Assembly: GCA_937864815.1 (NCBI GenBank) | Contig: CALMJY010000019.1 | Location: 1 to 52,808, forward strand | From: an uncultured Bacteroidota bacterium | Lineage (GTDB): Bacteria > Bacteroidota > Bacteroidia > Bacteroidales > VadinHA17 | Length of the DNA: 52,808 nt | Direction of reading: 5' to 3' | Shown: positions 31,193-42,380 of the stretch, piece after piece | How the letters are laid out: each line of letters begins with the position of its first letter | Position numbering within the stretch: position 1 is the first letter of the stretch | Made by a program: the position numbers and the translations under genes | The notes under the pieces: model-generated | Told to the model about the DNA's origin: nothing | Seen by the model: only the letters and a program-made list of their open reading frames with translations | Databases searched by the model: none

Positions 31193-34100
31193 TCAGTCCG
31201 GTGCACCCGGCTGATGCTGCAGTCCGTGGCAGTTCTTGTATTTTTTCCCGCTGCCACAGGGACAGGGATCATTCCTTCCCACTTTCTTCTCCACTCTGAC
31301 AGGTTCAGTTCTGGGGGTCCTTTCAGGGGCACCTCCTCCTGTACTGCTGTATTGTGAAAAATCACTTTTGGAAGCCCGCAGGTTACTCATATCAACCTGA
31401 CGCTTTCTCTGTGCTTCGCGCACCTGATCCGGATCCTGTGTGGGTATATGACCTTTCATCAGAATGCTTACAACATCCTTGTTGACTTTTACAAGCATTG
31501 TCTTGAAAAGATCAAATGATTCAAACTTATAAATCAGAAGCGGGTCTTTCTGTTCATATGTAGCATTCTGAACAGACTGCTTAAGGTCGTCCATTTCTCT
31601 TAGGTGTTCCTTCCATGCATCGTCAATAGTAGCCAATACGGCAGTTTTTTCATATGACCTGGCAAGTTCCCTCCCCTCCGATTCAGCTGTTGCTTTAAGA
31701 TTTGTAACAACCTGGAATACTTTTACACCGTCGGTAATGGGAACAACAACGTTTTCGTACTGGTGAGACATTCTGTCATAAACATCCTTAAGAACCGGGT
31801 ACGCCTGGGCTGATATTGACTCTGCCTTCCTCTTATAAGTATCAAGAACCTTAACATATACTTTTTCTGTAACCTCTGCTGCACCTGATTTTCTGAATTC
31901 ATTATCACGAACAGGTGAATCCATGGAAAACGATCTGATAAGATCAAAGTCAAATCCTTCAAAGTCACCGATCCCGTGATATGTATCAACCAGGTTCTCT
32001 GTAACGTCGTACATCATGTTTGCAATATCCACACTGAGTCTTTCACCAAGGAGTGCATGCCTGCGCTTACGGTAAATTACCTCTCTCTGGGAATTCATAA
32101 CATCATCATACTCAAGGAGTCGTTTTCTGATACCAAAATTGTTTTCTTCGACTTTTTTCTGTGCGCGTTCGATAGATTTTGTAATCATTGAGTGCTGAAT
32201 CATCTCACCATCCTTTAGCCCCAGCTTATCCATAATACCAGCAATCCTTTCCGATCCGAACAGTCTCATAAGTTCATCCTCAAGTGAAACGAAGAACTGT
32301 GATGACCCTGGATCACCCTGTCTTCCTGACCTTCCTCTCAGCTGCCTGTCGACCCTTCTGGATTCATGTCGTTCTGTACCTATTATAGCTAGACCACCGG
32401 CTTTCTTAACCTCCTCGGTAAGTTTGATATCTGTTCCCCTGCCTGCCATGTTTGTAGCAATCGTAATTGTACCGGGTTTCCCAGCTTCAGCTACGATTTC
32501 AGCTTCCCTCTGGTGCAGTTTTGCATTAAGAACATTATGTTTTAATCCCTTCATTTTAAGCATCCTGCTGAGAAGTTCAGATATTTCAACAGATGTTGTA
32601 CCTACCAGTACAGGTCTTCCCTGCCTGTGCATTTCACTTATTTCATCTATTACAGCATTATATTTCTCGCGCTTGGTTTTGTAGACAAGGTCTTCCCTAT
32701 CATTTCGGATTACCGGCTTATTAGTCGGGATAACAACCACATCAAGCTTGTAGATATTCCATAGTTCCCCGGCTTCAGTTTCAGCTGTACCAGTCATCCC
32801 GGCAAGTTTATGGTACATCCTGAAATAATTCTGGAGTGTAATAGTGGCATAAGTCTGAGTTGCAGCCTCAACTTTGACATTCTCCTTGGCTTCAATTGCC
32901 TGATGCAATCCATCTGAATACCTTCTGCCTTCAAGTATCCTGCCCGTTTGTTCATCAACAATTTTTACCTTGTTATCCATAACAACGTACTCAGTATCCT
33001 TATCGAAGAGTGTCCATGCCTTCAGAAGCTGAGTCATTGTATGTACGCGTTCAGATTTCACAGAAAAATCCTGAAGAAGTTCATCTTTTGCCAGAAGCTT
33101 TTCCTTATCCCCCAGACCTGACTTTTCGATGTCAGCAATCTTCGAACCTACATCAGGAAGAATAAAAAAGCTTGCATCCTCTACTGATGTTGAAATAAGA
33201 TCAAGCCCTTTCTCTGTAAGCTCAATGGAATTGGCCTTTTCATCGATAATAAAGTAGAGCTCATCAGTGACCTTGGGCATCTCTTTACTATTATTCTGCA
33301 TGTAGAAATTTTCAGTTTTCAAAAGAAGAGACTTGTTTCCCTCCTCACTTAAAAACTTTATAAGGGCATTATTCTTTGGCAGTCCCTTATATGCCCGCAG
33401 GAGCAGCAGACCGCCCTCTTCAGTTTTATTTTCGGCAATTAATTTTTTAGTGTCAGCAAGTATCTGAGTAACAAGCCTTTTTTGTGCATTTACAAGCTTA
33501 TCAACTTTTGGCTTAAGTTCATCAAACTGGGATGTATCACTTTTTGCAGTTGGTCCGGATATAATAAGAGGTGTCCTGGCATCATCTATGAGCACTGAGT
33601 CAACCTCATCAACAATTGCATAATGATGTTTGCGCTGAACAAGGTCTTCAGGATTAATAGCCATATTGTCCCTAAGGTAGTCAAATCCGAACTCGTTATT
33701 GGTTCCAAAGGTGATATCTGCATTGTATGCCTTTCTCCTCTCAGGTGAATTTGGCTGATGTTTGTCAATACAATCGACTGAAAGGCCATGGAATTCATAA
33801 ATCGGGCCCATCCATTCTGAGTCTCTTTTTGAAAGGTAATCGTTAACTGTGACAATATGGACTCCCCTTCCGGCCAGGGCATTAAGGAATACCGGTAATG
33901 TGGCTACAACTGTCTTTCCTTCCCCAGTTCCCATTTCTGCTATCTTTCCCTTATGGAGCGCAACACCTCCAATAAGCTGAACATCGTAGTGCACCATATC
34001 CCAGGTGATCTCATTTCCTCCGGCAATCCATTTATTTTTCCAGATAGCCTTATTTCCCTCAATTGTAATGCTTTCACGTGTGGCTGCCAGATCCCTGTCA

Positions 34101-34507
34101 TATTGCCTTGCAGTAACCTCAAGTACTTTATTTTCCTTGAAACGCCTTGCAGTCTCCTTTACAATAGCAAAACCCCTTGGTACAAGCTGATCCAGAGCAA
34201 CTTCAAGCTTTTCATTTATCAGTTTTTCAATTTTGTCGATCGTGTTATAAATCTCCTCCTTTATATTAATGTCTTCCTCTGCCTCTGCTTTTTCCCTGAG
34301 TAATTTTATTTCGTTCTCATCACCCTCAATTTTGCTATTAATTTCAGCTTTCAGATCAGCTGTAAGGTCTCTGAGATTATCATTGGAAAGAGACTGTAAT
34401 TTCTGATACTCTGCATGAATTTTCTCAATATAGGGATTTATCTCCTTAAGGTCTCGTTCATATTTATTCCCGATAAAAAGTCCCAGTACACTATTTATAA
34501 TGCTCAT
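31193..34507 (-). CDS. secA: protein translocase subunit SecA
   Basis: [47 protein letters not shown], Zn motif [14 protein letters not shown]. Confidence 0.97.
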   Translation of the reverse strand: MSIINSVLGLFIGNKYERDLKEINPYIEKIHAEYQKLQSLSNDNLRDLTADLKAEINSKIEGDENEIKLLREKAEAEEDINIKEEIYNTIDKIEKLINEKLEVALDQLVPRGFAIVKETARRFKENKVLEVTARQYDRDLAATRESITIEGNKAIWKNKWIAGGNEITWDMVHYDVQLIGGVALHKGKIAEMGTGEGKTVVATLPVFLNALAGRGVHIVTVNDYLSKRDSEWMGPIYEFHGLSVDCIDKHQPNSPERRKAYNADITFGTNNEFGFDYLRDNMAINPEDLVQRKHHYAIVDEVDSVLIDDARTPLIISGPTAKSDTSQFDELKPKVDKLVNAQKRLVTQILADTKKLIAENKTEEGGLLLLRAYKGLPKNNALIKFLSEEGNKSLLLKTENFYMQNNSKEMPKVTDELYFIIDEKANSIELTEKGLDLISTSVEDASFFILPDVGSKIADIEKSGLGDKEKLLAKDELLQDFSVKSERVHTMTQLLKAWTLFDKDTEYVVMDNKVKIVDEQTGRILEGRRYSDGLHQAIEAKENVKVEAATQTYATITLQNYFRMYHKLAGMTGTAETEAGELWNIYKLDVVVIPTNKPVIRNDREDLVYKTKREKYNAVIDEISEMHRQGRPVLVGTTSVEISELLSRMLKMKGLKHNVLNAKLHQREAEIVAEAGKPGTITIATNMAGRGTDIKLTEEVKKAGGLAIIGTERHESRRVDRQLRGRSGRQGDPGSSQFFVSLEDELMRLFGSERIAGIMDKLGLKDGEMIQHSMITKSIERAQKKVEENNFGIRKRLLEYDDVMNSQREVIYRKRRHALLGERLSVDIANMMYDVTENLVDTYHGIGDFEGFDFDLIRSFSMDSPVRDNEFRKSGAAEVTEKVYVKVLDTYKRKAESISAQAYPVLKDVYDRMSHQYENVVVPITDGVKVFQVVTNLKATAESEGRELARSYEKTAVLATIDDAWKEHLREMDDLKQSVQNATYEQKDPLLIYKFESFDLFKTMLVKVNKDVVSILMKGHIPTQDPDQVREAQRKRQVDMSNLRASKSDFSQYSSTGGGAPERTPRTEPVRVEKKVGRNDPCPCGSGKKYKNCHGLQHQPGAPD

Positions 34508-34541
34508 TTTATGCTGTTTTACGATTTTTTCAAAATTTCAG

Positions 34542-34549
34542 CAAAATTA
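34542..34549 (-). promoter_or_regulatory. putative -7 box TAATTTTG for secA
   Basis: CAAAATTA on + strand about 35 bp upstream of the start codon. Confidence 0.4.
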
Positions 34550-34629
34550 GCTTTATTTTCCAAAATAGAATTGGAAATAGCCTAATATCTTTCCTGAATG
34601 GTTTAAATGAATGCTTTGACTGGCTTTCC

Positions 34630-37089
34630 TTATTCTATGAGGCTGTATTTAAATGTTCTGATGCCATCTTCCAGATACAAAACAATGATATATAATCCTG
34701 ATGGAGAGCCTGTGATATTGATTATAGTTTCAGTACTTCCGGATGTTATTCCTTTTAAAACCGGCACTCCTGTTGAATTGAATACCTCAAATCTCACTGT
34801 TTCTCCGGTTGAAAGTGATCCACCTGCATCAGATAATTTTATTTGCCCCGTGCCCGGATTTGGGTAAAGCCGTATAGATTCGGTTTGAGTTTTCTCAATT
34901 CCGTCGATCAGAGGATTAATCTTAAGGTCCTGTATTGCCCATCCCCAGCCGTTTGCAAAAGGATCTGAGAAGAGCCGGAACCTGATCAGAAGAGTATCTC
35001 CGGTTTTGAATTTCTCTGATTGAGATAAGTACTCAGTATGGTGTACAAACATTGACTCCTTCGCGACAGCCGTTGAATTCTGATCAACAATCGAACTATT
35101 ATATGTTTTTAACCAGGTTGAATTATATCTTGAATCATATCCATCCCATAGCGGGAACCAGGTTTTACCAAAGTCCTTTGATCCCTCCACAACTACGTAA
35201 TCATAAAATTCCTCTGAACCGAATAATGAACCTTCCTCTCCAGGTTCAACAAGGGCTATATCGTCATATTCTATCAGCAGACCGCTTTTATCCAACTTCA
35301 GTGGATTCCTGAGCATAGCAATAAAATCGAGGCTCTTGTCATTATCATCAGGACTCTCATATGGATGCCCCGTATGGAGACCTGATTTGAGAAATCCTAT
35401 TGGCCTGGTAATTTCGAAACCTGAAAGGAAAAAGTCAGGAGTACTATTTGAAAAATCTGTTGTATAAGAAGATATGACTGGTCCAAAACCTTCGATACTG
35501 ACTGAGTAAAAACCACTGTCGGGACTTACAGAAACATTTGCACTTAATGCAGAATCCCTGGCAATAATCCGGTACCTCAGTGAATCTCCCCCATGCCAGT
35601 TAAGCATTCCGGATGTCAGAATAACTGAATATGCATTCGCCGAATCAGCTTTTAAACCTAAATATGAAGGTGCGTTTTCATTCATCCGGTATTCAACATA
35701 TACTGTATCGATCCCAATATTATCTGACACTTCAGCTACCAGTTTTACCGAATCCTCTGTCTCAAAATAATATTTTGAGGGAGTATGACTGAGAACAGGT
35801 TTAATTGTATCAGTGCCAATGAAAGACTTAAAGCGAAACATCTGATACAGTGATGGCAAATGAAATGATCGTTTGAAAACATCTTCCGCAAAAAAGTAGT
35901 ATTGTAATTCTTTATTATATGAAGGTATTGGTAAAACGACAGAGAATTTGTCATCAGAATTTAAAGAAGTCATATAGAGTGTATCACTGCTTTCAAAGCC
36001 ATCAAATGAAAATACAAGGGCAACTTTGTCCCGATTATAAGTTGAATCAGATTTTATTTCCACCTCCATTTTTACCTGAGATAGAATTTCCTCAGTATCA
36101 CCACCAGGTTCATGGATAATCCTCGTATTTATCCATCCCAGTTCAGATAAAATTGCCTGTGTATAGATGCCGGGATCGTGTATAACCTCCTCTTTGTCTA
36201 AGTAAGGGGTCATAAGGACATTAGTGGTTTCATCGAGATGAGAGATGCTGGAACCGTCATCCCAGGTAGCAGGAGCAAAAATTTTCAATCTGTTTTCACC
36301 AGAAAGATCCTTTAGTACAGGTCCTTTAAAATATAGCTGTTGCCCTGTCAACTCTTTACGCAATGCCATGGTATTGTTACGAAACTTCAAGGTATCTGTC
36401 AGCAATTCACCGCTAAAGTTCTCAATATAAGTGTCATAAATAACCGGAAGTGAACCGAAACCATAAAATCCGGTATTATCGTCAGTATCCATACTGTCGA
36501 AAAATCCTAAACCGTGACACATTTCATGGAGAATGACAGTAACAAGGTCATACTTTCCGCTTCCGGCAGGTACATTACCATCTGTTCCCAGATACCAGTT
36601 GGTTTTATTGTTGAGGGTAATGATAATATCTCCCTGCTGGTCAGAGTTCAGACTCCTTCCGGCAATTTTTTCTGCAAGTGCAACAGGATAAAAAGCAAGG
36701 GGTCTGAAAGCATTTATTGCCCAGCCACCTGCTATTGCGGTTACTGATGAATTTCCCAGTACACCATTTGTCTCTATCGCCTGCCAGTAAGCCAATACTG
36801 TGGTCCTGGTATCTGCAGGCAGTATGGATTCAAGAATTGAGACAGCATATTCAAAAGCAGCTTTAGATTCAGCAGTGAATCCGGAATAATAAACAGTTAT
36901 AGATCCTGTTCCCTTCCCATCCCTGTTTTTAAGAAACTTTCCGGGGGGAGGAATATAGATTCTGTTTGTCTTAGATCCTGCATAACAAACACCGGTAACA
37001 GATTTATTATAAATCAGTTCCTGGGAAAAAAGGGAGCTTTGCAGAAACTGTAAACAGAGAAAAAGATATAATATATATGATTTTCTCAT
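34630..37089 (-). CDS. secreted HExxH metalloprotease-like protein with T9SS type A sorting domain
   Basis: Signal peptide; HEMCHGLGFFD motif; C-terminal RLYPNPGTGQIKL...VRFEVFNSTGVPVLKG...GLYIIVLYLEDGIRTFKYSLIE. Confidence 0.8.
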   Translation of the reverse strand: MRKSYILYLFLCLQFLQSSLFSQELIYNKSVTGVCYAGSKTNRIYIPPPGKFLKNRDGKGTGSITVYYSGFTAESKAAFEYAVSILESILPADTRTTVLAYWQAIETNGVLGNSSVTAIAGGWAINAFRPLAFYPVALAEKIAGRSLNSDQQGDIIITLNNKTNWYLGTDGNVPAGSGKYDLVTVILHEMCHGLGFFDSMDTDDNTGFYGFGSLPVIYDTYIENFSGELLTDTLKFRNNTMALRKELTGQQLYFKGPVLKDLSGENRLKIFAPATWDDGSSISHLDETTNVLMTPYLDKEEVIHDPGIYTQAILSELGWINTRIIHEPGGDTEEILSQVKMEVEIKSDSTYNRDKVALVFSFDGFESSDTLYMTSLNSDDKFSVVLPIPSYNKELQYYFFAEDVFKRSFHLPSLYQMFRFKSFIGTDTIKPVLSHTPSKYYFETEDSVKLVAEVSDNIGIDTVYVEYRMNENAPSYLGLKADSANAYSVILTSGMLNWHGGDSLRYRIIARDSALSANVSVSPDSGFYSVSIEGFGPVISSYTTDFSNSTPDFFLSGFEITRPIGFLKSGLHTGHPYESPDDNDKSLDFIAMLRNPLKLDKSGLLIEYDDIALVEPGEEGSLFGSEEFYDYVVVEGSKDFGKTWFPLWDGYDSRYNSTWLKTYNSSIVDQNSTAVAKESMFVHHTEYLSQSEKFKTGDTLLIRFRLFSDPFANGWGWAIQDLKINPLIDGIEKTQTESIRLYPNPGTGQIKLSDAGGSLSTGETVRFEVFNSTGVPVLKGITSGSTETIINITGSPSGLYIIVLYLEDGIRTFKYSLIE

Positions 37090-37598
37090 TTAGCAGCCTG
37101 TGAATCTGCAGCCGGAGCACGCAAACTCATAATATCCCTGTCAAACTGATACATATTAACTTTCCCGACAAGCTTTACCTTATCAATAATAGCCCTTACA
37201 GATGCTTCCTCCTCAAGCTGTTCCGTAACGAACCACTGCAGGAAACTGTGAGTATTAAAGTCTTTCTCATCAAGCGACAGGGAAACGATTTCATTAATAC
37301 TAGCAGTTACGAATTCTTCATGTTTAAGAACTTCACTGAAAACATGTTCAACACTTTTGTAATCAGATACCGGCTTTTTTATGGCTGGCATAAATGCCTT
37401 ACCTCCTCTTTCATTAATATACTTAATGAATTTCAGCATATGAAGTTTTTCTTCTTCTGCCTGCGCATATAGCCAGCCGGCTATGCCCGCAAACCCGTTT
37501 GTTTCAGCCCATATAGCCATTGCAAGGTAAAGGTTAGATGAAAAAGCTTCTCTTTCAACCTGACGATTACAGATATCTTCAATTTTCTTCTTTAACAT
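37086..37598 (-). CDS. ferritin
   Basis: REAFSSNLYLAMAIWAETNGFAGIAGWLYAQAEEEKLHMLKFIKYINERGG, WFVTEQLEEEA. Confidence 0.93.
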   Translation of the reverse strand: MLKKKIEDICNRQVEREAFSSNLYLAMAIWAETNGFAGIAGWLYAQAEEEKLHMLKFIKYINERGGKAFMPAIKKPVSDYKSVEHVFSEVLKHEEFVTASINEIVSLSLDEKDFNTHSFLQWFVTEQLEEEASVRAIIDKVKLVGKVNMYQFDRDIMSLRAPAADSQAAK

Positions 37599-37635
37599 AC
37601 TCTTCTAGTGTTAATTTATATATAAAACAATCATT

Positions 37636-38016
37636 TCAATTATCTTGTTCAGGAGCAAGCAACTCCTCTATTTTAGAAATAAGATCATTTATTGAAAAGG
37701 GTTTTGATAAAACTGCATGAGCTCCAAGTGCTTTGGCCAGATTCAGGTATCCGCCAGGACCTGCTTTCCCGCCTCCTGATATTGCAATTATTCTTAGAGA
37801 AGGTTTAAGTTCTTTCAGTTTCATAATTACCTTAAGGCCATCTTCTTCCGGCATAATTAAATCAGTTACAACAAGATCAGTCATCGATGGTTTAAAATGT
37901 GATAATGCCTCTTTACCGTTAGCAGCCTCTAAAACTGTGTATTTTCTTCGTATAAGAGAAGTCTTTATCATCTCCCTCAATTCCGACTCGTCCTCAATTA
38001 TGAGAACTCTGGCCAT
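37636..38016 (-). CDS. single-domain response regulator (CheY-like receiver)
   Basis: VLIIEDESELREMI, DLVVTDLIMPEEDG, AISGGG, LSKPF; intact Asp and Lys. ATG 38016 preferred over TTG 38037. Confidence 0.9.
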   Translation of the reverse strand: MARVLIIEDESELREMIKTSLIRRKYTVLEAANGKEALSHFKPSMTDLVVTDLIMPEEDGLKVIMKLKELKPSLRIIAISGGGKAGPGGYLNLAKALGAHAVLSKPFSINDLISKIEELLAPEQDN

Positions 38017-38107
38017 ACTTGCTGTTATATCTGGCAATTCTCTGAATTATTAGTTTATTGAACTTTAGTTTATTTTAAAATGCAAAATTAACACTAAATA
38101 ATCATTT

Positions 38108-40027
38108 CTAAAAAGATATCTGAATGGCATTTTTTATTTCCTTTAATGATACTGGCTTTACAAGATGCTGTTTCATAATGCCCGAATTTAGGAGTTTTTC
38201 CTCAAAAATGCTGCAATTCTGGCCTGTAACAATAATACACGGTGTCTCTGCATTTTTCTGAAGATAAATGTTCATAAAATCCTCTGGTTTTACCTGACCT
38301 GAATCGGTCATATAAATAATCAGATCAGGATGATTAACATCACCTGAAATTGCATTAACAAACTTTTGCCTGTCGGAAACATACATCAGGTCAAAGCCTG
38401 TATTCTCAAGAGCCATTGAAAGCATCCTCGATTCATGCTTGTTTCCTGCAATAAACAGAATTTTCTTCTTGGAACCATTAAATGATTCAGGAACTGTATC
38501 CTGCCTGGCTACAGGAAGATAAACAAAGAATTCAGAACCTTCATTTTTCTTGCTTGAAACAAGGATCTCTCCTTCCATTTCGGAGATAATACCATATGTT
38601 ACCGACAATCCGAGACCTGTCCCCTTGCCAATTTCGCGTGTTGTAAAAAATGGTTCGAATATTCTTCTAAGAACTGACGGTTCCATACCCTGACCAGTAT
38701 CTTTAAAAGAAAGAAATACATATTCGTCTGCAACTATATCCTTATTAAGCTGATCCTTGACAAGCCTGCCATCAATTACTTCCATTCTTACCGATAGTAT
38801 TCCGCCTTTCTCCTCCATTGCCTGAATGGCATTAGTCATAAGATTAATAAATACCCTGAATAGTTGTGTAGGATCGGCAAGCACTTTGACATCGGGCTGA
38901 ATAAATCTACTTTGTAATTCTATATTTTCCGGAATAGAAGACTTAATAAACCCAAGTGTTTCTTTGAGTACTTCCTCTACACTTACCGCGATTTTATCCT
39001 GCTCCACCTGCCTGCTGAATGTCAGAATCTGGTTTGTTATAGATTTGGCACGCAGAACTGCACTCTGGATTTTCGCCACCTTTTCCGAATTATCAGAATT
39101 CTGAGGCAGATCCTCCATCAGCAATTCTGAATAACCGGAGATAGTGGAAAGTATATTATTGAAATCATGGGCAATACCACCGGCCAGTGCCCCAATTGTC
39201 TCCAGATTATGAGCCTGAATCAGACGATTCTCCAGCATAAGTTCCCGGGAGGCATCTTCCACAACAAAATCGAGATAAGATTTTGTGTCTGTACTGTCGA
39301 AGGCCAGAAATCCGCTGATCCTGCAGGATATCTCTTTACCAAGACAGTCGTGGAGGGTAATTCTTCCAAAATTCACAATATGCTTTTCGAGAAGCTGCTC
39401 ACATTGAATATCAAAAAGAAAATCCTGGGGATAAAAAGTTCTGAAATTTGCTTTATTGATTGAGTTCTCATCATAGCATTCCATTATATCAAGAAACGAT
39501 CTGTTGGCATGAACAATAGAACCATCGGGCAAACACCTTACTATACCAATAGGGAGGTTTGTTTCCCTTTTTATAAGCTCTTCCTCTTTCTCCTTTATTT
39601 TCAGCTCCTTCTGTTTAGTTTCATGGATATCAAATGTTTCTGCTAACAAATGAGTTATACCTTCACCCCTGACTACAAGGGGTCTGAATGTAACCTCAAA
39701 AAATCTTTCACCGGATCCGGGAGTATTGAAGGCTGCCTCGTATTTGATAGTTTCACCTGAAAAGCAACGGTCAATATTGCTCTTAATGAAGTCGCAAAAA
39801 GTTTGAGTACCCCATATATCTGACAGAGATTTGCCTAAAATCTGGTCTACTGAAATATTATGTGCATTACAAAATGCCAGGTTTACTTTTTCATATATAT
39901 AATCCCTGTTGATTACACTAATCATCGACCTTGAATGGTTAATGATACTTTCTGAAATTTCCCTATCCTGTTCAATTGATTTCCCTTTTTTCGGACCTGC
40001 CAGCTGCACTTTTTTGTTTGATTTCAT
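38108..40027 (-). CDS. PAS-containing soluble hybrid histidine kinase with degenerate C-terminal receiver
   Basis: H-box GGIAHDFNNILSTISGYSEL, N box NLMTNAIQAME, DTGQGMEPSVLRRIFEPFFTTREIGKGTGLGLS; two PAS-like N-terminal regions. Confidence 0.9.
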   Translation of the reverse strand: MKSNKKVQLAGPKKGKSIEQDREISESIINHSRSMISVINRDYIYEKVNLAFCNAHNISVDQILGKSLSDIWGTQTFCDFIKSNIDRCFSGETIKYEAAFNTPGSGERFFEVTFRPLVVRGEGITHLLAETFDIHETKQKELKIKEKEEELIKRETNLPIGIVRCLPDGSIVHANRSFLDIMECYDENSINKANFRTFYPQDFLFDIQCEQLLEKHIVNFGRITLHDCLGKEISCRISGFLAFDSTDTKSYLDFVVEDASRELMLENRLIQAHNLETIGALAGGIAHDFNNILSTISGYSELLMEDLPQNSDNSEKVAKIQSAVLRAKSITNQILTFSRQVEQDKIAVSVEEVLKETLGFIKSSIPENIELQSRFIQPDVKVLADPTQLFRVFINLMTNAIQAMEEKGGILSVRMEVIDGRLVKDQLNKDIVADEYVFLSFKDTGQGMEPSVLRRIFEPFFTTREIGKGTGLGLSVTYGIISEMEGEILVSSKKNEGSEFFVYLPVARQDTVPESFNGSKKKILFIAGNKHESRMLSMALENTGFDLMYVSDRQKFVNAISGDVNHPDLIIYMTDSGQVKPEDFMNIYLQKNAETPCIIVTGQNCSIFEEKLLNSGIMKQHLVKPVSLKEIKNAIQISF

Positions 40028-40057
40028 AACAATGATATTTGATCATATCTGGTCATA

Positions 40058-41812
40058 TTAATTTAAATCCAGATTAAAAGTCTTTTTCATTTCCTTAAGC
40101 ACAGGATATTTGCTGAACAGGTAATTGTATTTCTGTTCATCAGAATAAAGAATGTCATTTTTTTCTGTAAGATCCACGATTGTTTCAATGTCAATTTCCT
40201 TAATATTGAATTTGTTTTCCAGAAATAATATCAACCGCTGCTTATAATACTGAACAAATGTATCCTTTTGAGTAGCGTTGCTCAAATGTATCTTGATTGT
40301 ATGACTGTTTTCCATCTCCGGTTTAATGGCCTTAAACATACTTACAATCCTGGTCCCTTCGCCGTCAAGCTGACCTACAAATTCCTGCCAGACTTTTTCA
40401 AGAGCCTCTGGATTTAACTCAGTTTTACTTTCTTTACTATCCTGAACGGGTAAGGGAACAATTACATCACCTGAAGGCCTATTTACATAATCATTTCCGT
40501 GATCAGCACTTAGAATATCTTTTATTGAAATGGACTTAGCCGATTTCTCTATTTTAGGATCATGTTTACCCGGAACAAATCCCGCGGATGCTTCAGTTTT
40601 TTCGTTTGATTTTTCTGCCTTTCTGACAATCTGAGATTTTGATGGAAGTGGCAGTTCATCCTCCTCTTTCACTGAAGCTATATGCTCAGACTTTTTTTTT
40701 TCCTGATCCCCGAATGAATCAGCCATTACTCTGCATAATCTGATAAGAGACAGCTCAACATGCAATCTTTGATTCTTGCTTGACTTATATGCCAGATCAC
40801 AGGCAGAGCCAATTTCTAATGCTTTAAACAGAAAATCCACAGAGCATTTGACTGTCTGCTTAATATAAAGTTGTTTTACTGCAGGGGTCGCTTCAAATAG
40901 TTTCACTGTTGTCTCATCCTTACAGACAAGCAGGTCACGCAGATGACTGTTAAGTCCGGAAATATAATTGTGGCCGTCAAATCCCTTCTCAAGGATTTCA
41001 TTAAATGTAAGTAATACAGCAGATACATCACCAGTCAAGGCACCATCGACTGTCTTAAAATAATATTCATAATCCAGTACATTGAGGTTATCAATTACAT
41101 CCCTGTATTTAACATTTTTTCCACAAAGGCTTACTATCTGGTCAAAAATAGAAAGGGCATCCCTGAGAGCTCCGTCAGCTTTCTGTCCGATCACATGCAA
41201 TGCTTCCTCTTCAGCTATTATTCCCTCATTTTTAGCAACATACATCAGACGATTAACAATATCCTCAATACGTATCCTGTTAAAATCAAAGATCTGACAC
41301 CGGGATAAAATTGTTGGTATTATTTTATGTTTTTCGGTTGTGGCAAGGATAAAAATTGCGTGTGCCGGTGGTTCCTCCAGGGTTTTCAGAAAGGCATTGA
41401 ATGCAGAGGACGATAACATATGTACCTCATCTATAATATATATGCTGTATTTTCCAATCTGCGGAGGAATCCTTACCTGGTCATTAAGACTCCGGATATC
41501 CTCCACTTTGTTATTCGAGGCAGCATCCAGTTCATGAATATTAAAGGATCTCAATGCTTTGAATGAAAGACATGATTCGCATTTATCGCAAGCTTCTGCA
41601 CTATCTCCAAGGTTTATACAATTAATCGTTTTTGCAAATATCCTTGCACATGTTGTTTTACCTACTCCTCTGGGGCCGCAAAACAGATAGGCATGTGCAA
41701 GATGATTGTTTTTAATAGCACTCTTCAGCGTATTTGTAATCGTATCCTGACCAACCACCATGTCAAAACTTGCAGGACGATATTTTCGGGCTGAAACGAT
41801 AAAATTTTCCAT
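40058..41812 (-). CDS. dnaX: DNA polymerase III subunit gamma/tau
   Basis: ARKYRPASFDMVVGQDTI, FCGPRGVGKTTCARIFAK, CDKCESC, EVHMLSSSAFNAFLKTLEEPP. Confidence 0.97.
   Translation of the reverse strand: MENFIVSARKYRPASFDMVVGQDTITNTLKSAIKNNHLAHAYLFCGPRGVGKTTCARIFAKTINCINLGDSAEACDKCESCLSFKALRSFNIHELDAASNNKVEDIRSLNDQVRIPPQIGKYSIYIIDEVHMLSSSAFNAFLKTLEEPPAHAIFILATTEKHKIIPTILSRCQIFDFNRIRIEDIVNRLMYVAKNEGIIAEEEALHVIGQKADGALRDALSIFDQIVSLCGKNVKYRDVIDNLNVLDYEYYFKTVDGALTGDVSAVLLTFNEILEKGFDGHNYISGLNSHLRDLLVCKDETTVKLFEATPAVKQLYIKQTVKCSVDFLFKALEIGSACDLAYKSSKNQRLHVELSLIRLCRVMADSFGDQEKKKSEHIASVKEEDELPLPSKSQIVRKAEKSNEKTEASAGFVPGKHDPKIEKSAKSISIKDILSADHGNDYVNRPSGDVIVPLPVQDSKESKTELNPEALEKVWQEFVGQLDGEGTRIVSMFKAIKPEMENSHTIKIHLSNATQKDTFVQYYKQRLILFLENKFNIKEIDIETIVDLTEKNDILYSDEQKYNYLFSKYPVLKEMKKTFNLDLN
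40692..40701 (-). other. A10 slippery homopolymer within dnaX
   Basis: T10 on + strand = GAAAAAAAAAAG in the dnaX mRNA at codons 371-374. Confidence 0.7.
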
Positions 41813-41845
41813 AAAGTCACTACTTATTCACTTTTTTTTTCAATG

Positions 41846-41853
41846 CAAATATA
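41846..41853 (-). promoter_or_regulatory. putative -7 box TATATTTG for dnaX
   Basis: CAAATATA on + strand about 34 bp upstream of the dnaX ATG. Confidence 0.4.
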
Positions 41854-41976
41854 GCTTAAAAAGCCACGCCTTACATTGTCAAGGCAAATAATGCACCAGG
41901 CACTGAGTCAGAAATGAAAAATGGCAGATTAATCAAATTTTCAGAAGAATATTTTCTTATAATCCAAATTTTATTG

Positions 41977-41984
41977 TACTTTTG
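41977..41984 (+). promoter_or_regulatory. putative -7 box TACTTTTG of the rpsF-rpsR-rplI operon
   Basis: Perfect TAnnTTTG, 39 bp upstream of the rpsF ATG. Confidence 0.5.
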
Positions 41985-42023
41985 CGAGCCAAAATCAATT
42001 AAACTAAATTAAGAATTAAAATT

Positions 42024-42377
42024 ATGTTGAATCAGTACGAAACCGTTTTCATTGCAACTCCCGTTTTGTCTGAGAACCAGATGAAGGAAGCGGTACAGAA
42101 GTTCAAGAAGGTCATCACCGATAATAAAGGTGAGATCGTTCATGAAGAGAACTGGGGCCTGAAAAAACTGGCCTATCCAATCCAGAAGAAATCAACAGGT
42201 TTTTATTACCTGCTTGAATTCAAGGGTACAGGTGATCTTGTAGAAAAACTTGAAGTCCAATATCGTCGTGACGAAAGGATTATAAGGTTTTTGACTTTCA
42301 GGATGGAAAAATTTGCCATCGAATACGCAGAAAAGAAAAGAAGACAGAAAGAATCAGGAAAATCTAAGGAGGAATAG
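42024..42377 (+). CDS. rpsF: 30S ribosomal protein S6
   Basis: [51 protein letters not shown]. Confidence 0.97.
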   Translation: MLNQYETVFIATPVLSENQMKEAVQKFKKVITDNKGEIVHEENWGLKKLAYPIQKKSTGFYYLLEFKGTGDLVEKLEVQYRRDERIIRFLTFRMEKFAIEYAEKKRRQKESGKSKEE

Positions 42378-42380
42378 GAT

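Noticed and set aside
41985-42023. S6:S18-type leader RNA before rpsF
   Set aside because: The predicted leader is only about 35 nt and AU-rich, too short for the structured motif
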